A DNA stretch of 36,308 nucleotides. It comes from a virus. Under the pieces are notes generated by a model. That model was given only the letters and a program-made list of their open reading frames with translations. It searched no databases and had not been told where the DNA came from. The DNA lies in the IMG/VR virus record IMGVR_UViG_3300011253_001009, positions 1 through 36,308 of that record. One strand, 5' to 3'. Positions 23,358-30,290 of this stretch are shown here, in pieces. How positions within the stretch are numbered: the stretch's first letter is position 1; each line of letters opens with the position of its first letter. The position numbers were made by a program, and so were the translations under genes.

Positions 23358-24529
23358 GCTTACCGAATAAACTGTATTTATCTGACGCGGCGCGCACCGA
23401 AGGTGAGCAAAAAGTCGCGTTCGAAGATCAACGCGATGCGATCGCACAATTGCCCGGCGGCGCGGCGCCGTTGTCGCTGACTATCGACGGCGGCACAGTG
23501 TTGCCAACCAAAGGCGATGGCGGCGCAACGTTCGTGATTGACAACCAAGGCGGCGCGGCAACCGACAACCTCGACCGGGTGATCTTGACTAACCTGCCTG
23601 ATGGCACACGCTTTAGGCTGAGGGCGGCCAACGCGTTACGCGTGCCAACGATCAAACACGGTAACACCGGATCCGGCGAATTGTTGATGGTCGATGGCGC
23701 TGACTTTGTTTTAGACGCGGTCGACAAATGGATTGTTTTTGACGTCGATGGGACCAGCTGCATTGAGCACGATCGATCCTATGGCGCCGATCAAGACGGC
23801 TGGCGCGCGTTCCTAGGCCTGTCCGGTAATGTCTACGCCAACACGGTGCGCTACACGACCGCCGGCGTCACCGATCCGAGTGGCCGGCAAACAGATCCGG
23901 CCGCCTACGTCAAACCAGTTGGCCTAAAGCTTGCGATCGTTGAGATCGTCGGCGGTGGTGGTGGTGGTGGCTACGCCGATCCGACTACCGGCAATTCAAT
24001 GGCGGGATATGGCGGCAGGGGGGCCGGTTATGCCAAGGCGTTGATCGAGGCCGGCGATCTAGGCGCAAGTGAGGTGGTAACCATTGGTGCCGGCGGCGCC
24101 GGCGGCATTGCCTCGAGCACCACCAACGCCACCGACGGTGCCGCCTCAACTTTCGGCGCGCACCTGACTGCCAATGGTGGCGACGGTAACCTGCAATCGA
24201 CGCCCTCAGCGGTGGCGACATTCATCAATCACGGCAATGGCGGCAGCGCAACGGTGTCGACTGGCACCGAAATTGCCAATGTGACAGGCGGCGCGCCGGG
24301 CACTATGATGCGACTGGACGGTGACGCGGCGCTTGGTGCCGATGGCGGCGAGAGTATGCTTGGCCTCGGCGGGCGCGGTGGCTTTAGTTCAATCGGCACC
24401 AATGCCACCGCCGGCGGCAATGCACTCGGTGCGGGTGCCGGCGGCGGTGGCGGCGCGGCGCGCGATACCAGCAACGCCAACGGCGGCGCCGGCTCGGCCG
24501 GCACCCTGATCATTCACGAGTATTTTTGA
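23354..24529 (+). CDS. Glycine-rich tail fibre
   Basis: 391 residues. Residues 1-180 form an N-terminal attachment and beta domain ('SLTIDGGTVLPTKGDGGATFVIDNQGG'). From about residue 195 the protein is glycine/alanine-rich with runs such as 'EIVGGGGGGGYADP', 'GAGGAGGIASS' and 'GLGGRGGFSS', ending in 'GSAGTLIIHEYF'. This polyglycine sandwich-like pattern with a short hydrophobic end is typical of phage adhesins that bind cell-surface targets. RBS GAGGAGG (23340-23346 region) precedes the ATG at 23354. It is the last gene before attP, where variable receptor-binding genes are common. Confidence 0.75.
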   Translation: MSLPNKLYLSDAARTEGEQKVAFEDQRDAIAQLPGGAAPLSLTIDGGTVLPTKGDGGATFVIDNQGGAATDNLDRVILTNLPDGTRFRLRAANALRVPTIKHGNTGSGELLMVDGADFVLDAVDKWIVFDVDGTSCIEHDRSYGADQDGWRAFLGLSGNVYANTVRYTTAGVTDPSGRQTDPAAYVKPVGLKLAIVEIVGGGGGGGYADPTTGNSMAGYGGRGAGYAKALIEAGDLGASEVVTIGAGGAGGIASSTTNATDGAASTFGAHLTANGGDGNLQSTPSAVATFINHGNGGSATVSTGTEIANVTGGAPGTMMRLDGDAALGADGGESMLGLGGRGGFSSIGTNATAGGNALGAGAGGGGGAARDTSNANGGAGSAGTLIIHEYF

Positions 24530-24642
24530 CGCCGCGCGTCAACCAGGCGTCAAACGCGCGTCAATTAGGCGTCAATTTGAGCGCCCAACAACGCCCACGC
24601 GAGCCCAACGGCGAGCCGGGGAAGGCACGAAAAACGATGATT

Positions 24643-24655
24643 TATCAACGAATTA
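24643..24655 (+). promoter_or_regulatory. IHF binding site, perfect consensus
   Basis: TATCAACGAATTA matches the WATCAANNNNTTR consensus at every position. It lies between the arm repeats and the tRNA-derived core, so it could bend attP for the intasome. IHF requirement is inferred. Confidence 0.55.
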
Positions 24656-24690
24656 AGGTGGCGTGGGCGGGCGTTTGCGGGCGTTCCGCC

Positions 24691-24720
24691 TGGTGCCGAG
24701 GAGAGGACTTGAACCTCTAC
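24691..24720 (-). other. attP core: 3' end of tRNA-Leu (partial, not an intact gene)
   Basis: On the minus strand the segment reads a T-stem/loop (AGAGG TTCAAGT CCTCT) followed by acceptor strand CCTCGGC and ACCA. This is a tRNA-Leu-like 3' end with 5' acceptor expected to be GCCGAGG. No D-arm or anticodon arm lies upstream, so this is a fragment that restores the host tRNA gene after integration. Integration into tRNA-Leu 3' ends is common for temperate phages. Confidence 0.75.
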
Positions 24721-24737
24721 CGCTTTCCCTAAATACT

Positions 24738-24753
24738 CGTTTCTCAAGAAACA
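24738..24753. promoter_or_regulatory. parS-like palindrome, site C, in attP
   Basis: CGTTTCTCAAGAAACA, with the first base differing from the consensus T and a second difference further out. It lies between the tRNA-derived core and the P'-side arm repeat, with no gene in either direction for about 50 bases. Confidence 0.55.
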
Positions 24754-24807
24754 CTTAGCAATCCCGGTTGTCGCTGCGCGTCAATCGCGCGCTAATCGGA
24801 GACGCGT

Positions 24808-25125
24808 ATGATTGATATCTCAACGCCGACGAGCACCGGCGCACGCCGTACCGATCGCCGTCGCTTTTTGGGTGCGCTGCTAGGCGCTGTCGTGACCTCC
24901 GCGATCGGCCTGCGCCTGGCGCCGGTTGTGCCGCGGCTCGCGCCGTTAGCTGACCGCGCGGCGCTTGAAATGTTCTATATCCCTGACTATCACAAACCCC
25001 TAATTACCGATATTCGGATCGGTCACACACCGATAGGGTCCGTCGATCGAATTGTGTTGGTCAAGGGGCGACAGCTCGGCACAACTGAGCAACAACTTGA
25101 CCTCCTGGCGCGTGCCGACGCTTAA
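24808..25125 (+). CDS. Small protein with a twin-arginine (Tat) signal
   Basis: 105 residues, GGAG (24798-24801) 6 bases before ATG. The N-terminal 'TDRRRFLGALLGAVVTSAIG' has the Tat signature (R-R-x-F-L) followed by a hydrophobic h-region, so a folded protein may be exported. The mature part ('ALEMFYIPDYHKPLITDIRIGHTPIGSVDRIVLVKGRQLGTTEQQ') matches no family I know. It is the first gene after attP and reads away from the core on the same strand as the lysis genes. Tat substrates are rare in phages. A lysogen or envelope function is possible. Confidence 0.6.
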   Translation: MIDISTPTSTGARRTDRRRFLGALLGAVVTSAIGLRLAPVVPRLAPLADRAALEMFYIPDYHKPLITDIRIGHTPIGSVDRIVLVKGRQLGTTEQQLDLLARADA

Positions 25126-25465
25126 ATCACCGCGACCCTTGCGCCGCTATACCGCGTTTGTCGGTGAGGCCGCAGAGGGCGCGGTCCTAGTCTTTGCGTT
25201 TACTCACCGCCAGGCCGTGCAACTCGCCTGGCCGGTGATCCGTTATTGGCATTGCGACATCGCCTTTATCGATATCCGCGCCCGCTGGATCAAAAACGCC
25301 CCTTGGCTTGATAAGTTAAACACGACCGGCGCGCCGTGCGTGATTGAAGATCCGCCAACGTGTGCGCGGTGTGAGTGGTGGGGCGGCGAACCGTTAACAA
25401 CAGGCTGCAGCTTTTGTGATCATCTCGAAGATAACAATCTTAGTCCTCGATCCGCGGATATTTAA
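25112..25465 (+). CDS. Hypothetical protein with a zinc-ribbon-like Cys pair cluster
   Basis: 117 residues from GTG 25112, overlapping the end of the Tat-signal gene (a longer frame upstream lacks a better start). It contains 'VFAFTHRQAVQLAWPVIRYW', 'ARWIKNAPWLDKLNTTGAPCVIEDPP' and C-terminal 'CARCEWWGGEPLTTGCSFCD'. The two CxxC pairs could bind zinc. No known family or partner, though its place before the methyltransferase suggests a joint cassette. Confidence 0.45.
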   Translation: MPTLKSPRPLRRYTAFVGEAAEGAVLVFAFTHRQAVQLAWPVIRYWHCDIAFIDIRARWIKNAPWLDKLNTTGAPCVIEDPPTCARCEWWGGEPLTTGCSFCDHLEDNNLSPRSADI

Positions 25466-25598
25466 CTTTGTGATCATGACGCTCTACGCGCTCAACATTG
25501 GTCGCTGGGCGTGGGCGCACAATTGGTCACAAGCTGCGTATTGGTTTTTTGCATTAGGGATCACGGCGACCGTGACCTTTGGGTTTAAACACGTATGA
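25416..25598 (+). CDS. Short hydrophobic protein
   Basis: 60 residues from GTG 25416 or 40 from ATG 25476. Hydrophobic segments ('YWFFALGITATVTFGF' near the end) suggest membrane association. It overlaps the preceding gene by 50 bases if the longer start is used, so ATG 25476 is preferred. Its stop overlaps the methyltransferase ATG (ATGA). No family recognised. Confidence 0.4.
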   Translation: MIISKITILVLDPRIFNFVIMTLYALNIGRWAWAHNWSQAAYWFFALGITATVTFGFKHV

Positions 25599-26146
25599 GT
25601 CAAGTCGAGCGCTTCCCCGGGCGCAACTATCAATTGATCTATGCTGATCCGGCGTGGACCTATCGCGACCAGGCCCGCGCCGGCAAGCGCGGCGCCTCCC
25701 AACAATATGACGTGATGACGCTCGAGGCGATGTGTGCGTTGCCTATTGGTCAGCTGGCCGCACCCGATTGCCTGCTCGCGATGTGGTGGGTCGGGCCGAT
25801 GCCGGCTGAGGCGCTGACGCTGGTCGAGGCGTGGGGCTTTAAGCTCTACAACATGACCGGCCTGGTGTGGGAAAAGACGACCGTCAATGGTCACCTCGAT
25901 TGGGGCATGGGCTGGTTGACGCGCCAGAATGCCGAGTGCTGCTTGTTCGCCACGCGCGGCAAACACCCGCAACGCATTGCCGCCAACGTGCACCAGGTGA
26001 TCCAGGCGCCCAACGTCAAACACTCACAAAAACCGCCCGAGGCGCGGCAACGCCTGACCGACTTGCTCGGCCCGGTGAAACGCCTTGAGCTGTTTGCCCG
26101 ACAACGCGCGCGCGGCTGGCACGCGTGGGGCAATCAGCTGACCTAA
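25595..26146 (+). CDS. MT-A70 family adenine methyltransferase
   Basis: 183 residues. The DPPW catalytic motif of N6-adenine methyltransferases appears as D18-P-A-W21 in 'LIYADPAWTYRD'. It is followed by 'QQYDVMTLEAMCALPIGQLAAPDCLLAMWWVG', 'EAWGFKLYNMTGLVWEKTT', 'CCLFATRGKHPQRI' and 'KPPEARQRLTDLLGPVKRLELFARQRARGWHAWGNQL', the family order. No restriction partner is visible, so it is an orphan enzyme. Phage enzymes of this type protect DNA from host restriction or alter expression. The target sequence cannot be inferred, though GATC is very frequent in the genome. Confidence 0.85.
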   Translation: MSQVERFPGRNYQLIYADPAWTYRDQARAGKRGASQQYDVMTLEAMCALPIGQLAAPDCLLAMWWVGPMPAEALTLVEAWGFKLYNMTGLVWEKTTVNGHLDWGMGWLTRQNAECCLFATRGKHPQRIAANVHQVIQAPNVKHSQKPPEARQRLTDLLGPVKRLELFARQRARGWHAWGNQLT

Positions 26147-26185
26147 ACCCGCCCGGCCGCGCGGCCGTGCTTAACCTGTATTGAC

Positions 26186-26210
26186 ACACCTCGGGCTGGT
26201 CTCGAGGTGT
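26186..26210 (+). terminator. 8-bp hairpin upstream of the endolysin gene
   Basis: ACACCTCG (26186-26193) and CGAGGTGT (26203-26210) pair around a 9-base loop. No T-run, so a regulatory hairpin is as likely as a terminator. A TTGACA lies at 26181-26186 but no good -10 is present. Confidence 0.35.
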
Positions 26211-26232
26211 CGTCGTGTCCGGAGATTTAATT

Positions 26233-26706
26233 ATGATCAACACCCGCGATGTGCACGCCCTGGTTCCCCGCGTGCGAAATAAGTGTAAAGCGTTTTTGCT
26301 TCACTGCACGTCACAAGGGCTCGACGTCATTGTGACGAGCACCTTTCGAGATCACGCCGCTCAAGCCGAGCTCTATGCCCGCGGCCGTACCGCGCCCGGG
26401 CGCATTGTGACCTGGGCCGGCCCGGGGGAATCGTTCCACAATTACGGTGTCGCGTTTGATGTGGTGCCGCTGCGCTTAGGCAAGTGTGTGTGGGGCACCA
26501 GCGGCGATGGTATCGACAACGATCCGACCGATGATGACACCGATGATCTCGAGCTCTGGCAACGCCTCGGTGCGATCGGCGAGGAGTGTGGCCTCGAGTG
26601 GGCGGGTCACTGGCCGCGTCGCAAGCGTGAGTTTCCGCACTTCCAAGATCCGAACGGCTACGCGCTGGCCGACTACCAGGCCGGCCGTGTGCCGACTGAA
26701 ACCTAA
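26233..26706 (+). CDS. M15 peptidase endolysin (L-Ala-D-Glu type)
   Basis: 157 residues from ATG 26233 with GGAG at 26221-26224. The zinc-peptidase motif 'SFHNYGVAFD' (H69, D76) and a later His in 'EFPHF' (H136) fit VanY/M15 endolysins that cut peptidoglycan cross-links. An unusual acidic insert 'DGIDNDPTDDDTDD' (about residues 92-105) interrupts the domain. No signal peptide, so the enzyme likely needs a holin. It is 12 kb from the holin/spanin genes, an unusual split. Confidence 0.85.
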   Translation: MINTRDVHALVPRVRNKCKAFLLHCTSQGLDVIVTSTFRDHAAQAELYARGRTAPGRIVTWAGPGESFHNYGVAFDVVPLRLGKCVWGTSGDGIDNDPTDDDTDDLELWQRLGAIGEECGLEWAGHWPRRKREFPHFQDPNGYALADYQAGRVPTET

Positions 26707-26727
26707 CCCGCCATCGCTGGACCTTAG

Positions 26728-26750
26728 CCGTCGGCGCTCGACGCCGGCGG
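26728..26750 (+). terminator. GC-rich hairpin after the endolysin gene
   Basis: CCGTCGGCG (26728-26736) and CGCCGGCGG (26742-26750) pair with one mismatch, loop of five bases, then a T-rich run (TGCTCTTTCTTT). Confidence 0.45.
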
Positions 26751-26774
26751 TGCTCTTTCTTTGGAGTCCTGACT

Positions 26775-26981
26775 ATGAAAGCCGCCATCGTTTTAGATGA
26801 CTGGAAATTGTCGATTTTCACACAAGCGTTAGATGACGCCGGCTTTGCTTATGAGCAATCGCCGGGGGTAACGTCGGACACCGTGACGCTCTCGGTCTCG
26901 CATGAGCCGGCGCAGCTTGCGCAACTCTCCAATGTGGTCTGGAGCGCGCAAGCGGACGCAGCTAAAAGTAAACGCAATTGA
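26775..26981 (+). CDS. Small hypothetical protein
   Basis: 68 residues with TTTGGAG about 8 bases before ATG. 'MKAAIVLDDWKLSIFTQALDDAGFAYEQSPGVTSDTVTLSVSHEP' resembles small phage proteins of unknown function that begin MKAAIVLDDWKL. The codon bias and ribosome-binding site look genuine. It ends 5 bases before the converging integrase gene. Confidence 0.6.
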   Translation: MKAAIVLDDWKLSIFTQALDDAGFAYEQSPGVTSDTVTLSVSHEPAQLAQLSNVVWSAQADAAKSKRN

Positions 26982-26986
26982 CCTCT

Positions 26987-28231
26987 TTATTCGCTGGCCG
27001 CTTCGGCCGGCGATGCGCTTTGTCGACCATAATCGCTGATGAATTCCCGCCTTGTTTTAGAGTTTCCCGCCTCAATCCATTTCCCATAAACGCGCATCAC
27101 CATCTCGACCGATGCGTGACCCAGTAACTCGGCGACCCGATACGGATTCTCGCCATCACTCAACAATTGCGACGCGAAGGTGTGCCGCGTTTGGTACTGG
27201 TTGCGGTAGCGCACGCCGGCGATCCGACACAACCATTTGAGACATCGCTGCGTTTCTTCATAGTCGCGCAGCGGTGATTGTCGACGGGGATTGACAAAGA
27301 TCCGCTCAGACCACGTCGACGTCAGCGCTGCTTGCTCACGCAAGGCCTCGACCGCGCGATCAAGCAACACCACCTCACGCACTGAGCTGCGCGTTTTAGG
27401 CTCTTTTAATTCCCGTTCCACGACGGCCGCAGTGATCCGTAAGGTGCCACCAGCGCGCGCGTAGTTTGACCAGGTCGCCGCAAACAATTCTGAGGTGCGC
27501 AGGCCCGAAAAAAATGCAAACTGCCAGTAGGGCGCCCAGGCGGGCCGACGTTCCCGGCACAACGCGAGCAGGGTGTTGATCTCCTCGCGGCTGTACGGGT
27601 CGACCTCGTAGTCAGAGCGCCGGCCGCGGTCGACCAGGCGCTTGACCTTGATGACGTCTAGCGGCGATCGCTCGAGCTCACCGTCGTCGACGGCCTGGTC
27701 GAACACGGCGCGCAACGGCGTCAGATCATTGCGAATGGTTTTGAGTGTGACATCGCGTGTCCGGATGAGCTCGCGTAGATGCTCGGGTGTGATGTCACCG
27801 AGGCGCAAGCTACCGAGCGCCGGCACAATCCAGCCGTCGAGCGCCTGCGCATAATGTCGATAGGTGCTGTGAGGGTAGGCGCGTTTAGCGTCAGCCAACC
27901 AGGCGCTCGCCGCGGCCTCGAGGGTTTGCGTCGACAGCACAGCGCCAAACAGGCGCGCGCGTTTGGAGTCGGGGAAGTGTTCGCGGTAGTTGAAGGCCTG
28001 GCGCGTGATCGCGTCGTGAATGGCGCCGAGTTTATTCGACGCGACGCGATCGTTGGCCAGGCTGACGGGGATCCCTTTTAAGACCTCGCGACAGGTGATC
28101 CCGCGGTATCTGAATTGCACCTCATAGGCGGTGCGGCCGCTGGCGTAAGTGCGGATCCGGATCCCGCGGCCTGGCTTACGCTCGGCCGGGTTTGCTGGCG
28201 CCACGCCATCGCCGCTTCGACGTTCACCCAT
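26987..28231 (-). CDS. Tyrosine integrase
   Basis: 414 residues. N-terminal arm-binding DUF3596-like domain (about 22-90, 'GIRIRTYASGRTAYEVQFRYRGITCREVL'), core-binding domain (about 100-200), and catalytic domain. The catalytic set is R245 ('SGLRTSEL'), K279, R349 in 'YQTRHTF' (Tyr346 replaces the usual His of HxxR), H372 in 'LLGHAS' and the nucleophile Y382 in 'VYGKW'. It would recombine attP with a tRNA-Leu gene. The 5' end overlaps the excisionase gene by 154 bases, so the two are probably coupled. Its stop is 5 bases from the opposing gene. Confidence 0.9.
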   Translation of the reverse strand: MGERRSGDGVAPANPAERKPGRGIRIRTYASGRTAYEVQFRYRGITCREVLKGIPVSLANDRVASNKLGAIHDAITRQAFNYREHFPDSKRARLFGAVLSTQTLEAAASAWLADAKRAYPHSTYRHYAQALDGWIVPALGSLRLGDITPEHLRELIRTRDVTLKTIRNDLTPLRAVFDQAVDDGELERSPLDVIKVKRLVDRGRRSDYEVDPYSREEINTLLALCRERRPAWAPYWQFAFFSGLRTSELFAATWSNYARAGGTLRITAAVVERELKEPKTRSSVREVVLLDRAVEALREQAALTSTWSERIFVNPRRQSPLRDYEETQRCLKWLCRIAGVRYRNQYQTRHTFASQLLSDGENPYRVAELLGHASVEMVMRVYGKWIEAGNSKTRREFISDYGRQSASPAEAASE

Positions 28232-28359
28232 AAGCGCTTTTTAGGGTCATAAAAATAATGTACGCCCTCAATCCATTCGCCCGACAGGCGCAGCCGCTTG
28301 ACACTGTCGCGTGACTCGCCCGTTTCCTCGCAGTACTTGCGCAACAATTGATCAGTCAT
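28078..28359 (-). CDS. Excisionase-like protein
   Basis: 93 residues. The first 55 ('LLRKYCEETGESRDSVKRLRLSGEWIEGVHYFYDPKKRLWVNVEAAMAWRQQ') form a winged-helix excisionase pattern. The Ala/Pro-rich end overlaps the integrase start in another frame. Excisionase bends attL/attR DNA and steers the integrase towards excision. It is the last gene but one of the leftward operon. Confidence 0.75.
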   Translation of the reverse strand: MTDQLLRKYCEETGESRDSVKRLRLSGEWIEGVHYFYDPKKRLWVNVEAAMAWRQQTRPSVSQAAGSGSALTPAAAPPMRCNSDTAGSPVARS

Positions 28360-29369
28360 GCTACGGGCCTTTGTTGATCGGTTGCAACTTTAGGGAATTG
28401 ACGCACACGACATTCAATCGGCCATTCGGCAGGGTCGCCGCCTTTCTTGTCGACCAAAAAAGCACACCGGTTGCCACAATGCGAGCCTTCACTCGCTTCG
28501 CTGATGTCACAAAAATGCGCGGCATAGTCAAAGTGCGTGTCGAGTAAGCGATTGACACACCAGCCGTCAGGCTTCGCACCCAATTGCTTCACAAACACGG
28601 CCGTATCGGCGCGCTGACAATCGCGCACCAGGTCGATGATCCAGTCAATCTGACATGGTCGTGCGCCAACACCAGACTCGCCACCGATGATCACCCAATC
28701 AACCCCACGGCCGTCTGACCTTCGACTCAACCAGGGCGCAATCGAGAGCGGCTCAAGCAAGGGCTCGCAACTCAAAAACCTTACCGCCGCCGGCGCTAGT
28801 AACAACGCACCGAGGCGGGTGTCGAAAGCGTGCTGATCTTCAACGCTCACCCCCTCCCAAATATTCGGCACCTCGCCGGCGTGCCAAGCAGCGAGGTTAA
28901 CCGTCGCCGCCCAACTCAAAGGCCCGCGCAGCTTGTTGATATGTGCCGCTGCACGCTCACCCACGGCCAAGCGAAAAGCGCTGTCGGTCAAGTGTAAAAA
29001 TCGACGCGCCGGCCGTTTGGTTAACACTTGGAAAGTGTGCCACCACGCCGCCACCATGACCGCGTACACGTCGATAATGAAATTATCAACGATGTTTTCA
29101 TGAAATAGATCTGACATGCTATTGACAAACACCCACGATGGTTTGCGCCACGTTAGCGGCTCAGCAACTTTGTGAGGCAAAGTCACAACATCGCCTGTCC
29201 ACACCGGCCCGCCGGCAGTCATGCGCGTCAAGCCGGCATAGGGCTGACCTAGTGCTGAGAATCGATGCGCCTGTTTCATCGCGTAGCAGTTCGTGCAGCC
29301 GGGCGATATTGGCCAACACCCGCGCACCGGATTCCAGCTGCGATCAGTCCATTCGATTGCGGTACTCAT
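28356..29369 (-). CDS. DUF5131 (Gp37/Gp68) family protein
   Basis: 337 residues. The N-terminal 'IEWTDRSWNPVRGCWPISPGCTNCYA' carries the three-Cys motif of this family. 'PSWVFVNSMSDLFHENI', 'FQVLTKRPAR', 'IWEGVSVEDQ' and 'VDWVIIGGESG' follow in family order. The family is related to radical-SAM-like folds and is common in phages, but its biochemical role is not established. An additional Cys/His segment (about residues 270-320: 'WCVNRLLDTHFDYAAHFC', 'SHCGNRC') near the end is unusual. It overlaps the excisionase gene and the next upstream gene by 4 bases. Confidence 0.8.
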   Translation of the reverse strand: MSTAIEWTDRSWNPVRGCWPISPGCTNCYAMKQAHRFSALGQPYAGLTRMTAGGPVWTGDVVTLPHKVAEPLTWRKPSWVFVNSMSDLFHENIVDNFIIDVYAVMVAAWWHTFQVLTKRPARRFLHLTDSAFRLAVGERAAAHINKLRGPLSWAATVNLAAWHAGEVPNIWEGVSVEDQHAFDTRLGALLLAPAAVRFLSCEPLLEPLSIAPWLSRRSDGRGVDWVIIGGESGVGARPCQIDWIIDLVRDCQRADTAVFVKQLGAKPDGWCVNRLLDTHFDYAAHFCDISEASEGSHCGNRCAFLVDKKGGDPAEWPIECRVRQFPKVATDQQRPVA

Positions 29370-29821
29370 ACCGACACCTCATCGCTAACCGAATAGCGCG
29401 ACTTCATATCAGTCAATCGATTCAACCTGTCCCAGGCCTGACCTCGAGCGAGCCGATCGTTGGGATCATTGACCTCATAGGCAAGCTTGTAGTTACCCCA
29501 CGCCTGGCGAATTTTGGTATGGCGATCGCTTAACACTTCATAGTCGGTCTGCGCTTCCGCAGTTGCTTCAATGTATCGGCCAAGCATGGCCAATGTGCTC
29601 GTCAACACCTCATTGAGGGTGATGACTTCCGCGCGCAGATGATCAAGCTCTTTGGCCGCACCGCCGATCACGAGATCGGCGTCTCGCAATGGCTCCGGCG
29701 GGTCGCTCAATGCAAACGTGATACTCATCAGATCAGGGCCAAACGTCACGGCCCTGGCCAGCTCGCGCAAGCGCGAGACGTCGACCGGTACGTTGGGCGC
29801 GTCAGTGGTTGTTGTTCTCAT
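29366..29821 (-). CDS. Hypothetical helical protein
   Basis: 151 residues, mostly helical and charged with coiled-coil character in the middle ('KELDHLRAEVITLNEVLTSTLAMLGRYIEATAEAQTDYEVLSDRH'). No family recognised. It sits in the leftward operon between DUF5131 and the ParB-type gene, with a 4-base overlap to the DUF5131 gene. Confidence 0.6.
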   Translation of the reverse strand: MRTTTTDAPNVPVDVSRLRELARAVTFGPDLMSITFALSDPPEPLRDADLVIGGAAKELDHLRAEVITLNEVLTSTLAMLGRYIEATAEAQTDYEVLSDRHTKIRQAWGNYKLAYEVNDPNDRLARGQAWDRLNRLTDMKSRYSVSDEVSV

Positions 29822-29823
29822 GA

Positions 29824-30027
29824 TCAGATCACCCCTTTGTTGTAAGCGAGTTTTTGCTCAATCCGGATCTCAACCAATTCGCCCGGCGCCGCCAGGGCGA
29901 GGTCGACGTCGCACTCGACCCCGGCTAGCGGCAACAAGATCTCTCGATCGTTAAATTCGATGCAGATGAGCTCTGAAAAACACCGGATCAATGCGACCTC
30001 AACGGTCACCACGTCGCGCCCGCTCAT
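29824..30027 (-). CDS. Small hypothetical protein
   Basis: 67 residues, beta-rich ('VVTVEVALIRCFSELICIEFNDREILLPLAGVECDVDLALAA'). Two bases before the next gene and a 4-base overlap with the upstream one, so it is co-translated. No family recognised. Confidence 0.55.
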   Translation of the reverse strand: MSGRDVVTVEVALIRCFSELICIEFNDREILLPLAGVECDVDLALAAPGELVEIRIEQKLAYNKGVI

Positions 30028-30290
30028 CGCATCGCCCCCAAGGTATAGGCCTGCTCAATCGCCGCGCTGACATCGTCAAGCGACGCCGGCAACCACAAGC
30101 GCTGCTCGACGGTGTCGAGCGTGATGCTGACATCATTGACGGGCACGTTTGAGCGGCGCACCACGCCGGCCAAGGTCGCCACGTCGACGGCACCAAGCAC
30201 CCGCGGGTCGCATTGCATAATGTTGCCGCCGGCGGCAATGCGTAGGCAGACCTGCGGCGGACTATGCAACGGCACGCCGGGGCCGTTCAT
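30024..30290 (-). CDS. Small hypothetical protein
   Basis: 88 residues ('MNGPGVPLHSPPQVCLRIAAGGNIMQCDPRVLGAVDVATLAGVVRRSNVPVNDVSITLDTVEQRLWLP'). It overlaps the end of the ParB-type gene and the start of the next one by 4 bases each. No family recognised, but the tight coupling supports a shared role with the ParB-type protein. Confidence 0.55.
   Translation of the reverse strand: MNGPGVPLHSPPQVCLRIAAGGNIMQCDPRVLGAVDVATLAGVVRRSNVPVNDVSITLDTVEQRLWLPASLDDVSAAIEQAYTLGAMR

Larger units (their letters stand above)
24536..24784. other. attP region
   Basis: The 278-base gap 24530-24807 holds a complete-looking attachment site. Four tandem GCGTCAA units start at 24536, 24547, 24558 and 24569, spaced exactly 11 bases (one helical turn). 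A perfect IHF consensus lies at 24643-24655, and a tRNA-derived core at 24691-24720. The parS-like palindrome is at 24738-24753 and a further GCGTCAA is at 24778-24784 on the other side. Inverted repeats flank the IHF site (CGCCCACGC 24592-24600 with GCGTGGGCG 24661-24669). Repeats around a core are what integrase arm-type sites look like. The integrase gene is about 2.3 kb to the right, with six genes between. Confidence 0.75.

Noticed and set aside
24536-24579. CRISPR array
   Set aside because: Four 7-base units spaced 11 bases are far too short for CRISPR repeats and spacers; arm-type sites fit better.
24691-24720. Intact tRNA-Leu gene
   Set aside because: Only T-arm and acceptor 3' strand are present on the minus strand; no anticodon or D-arm, so it is an attP core fragment.
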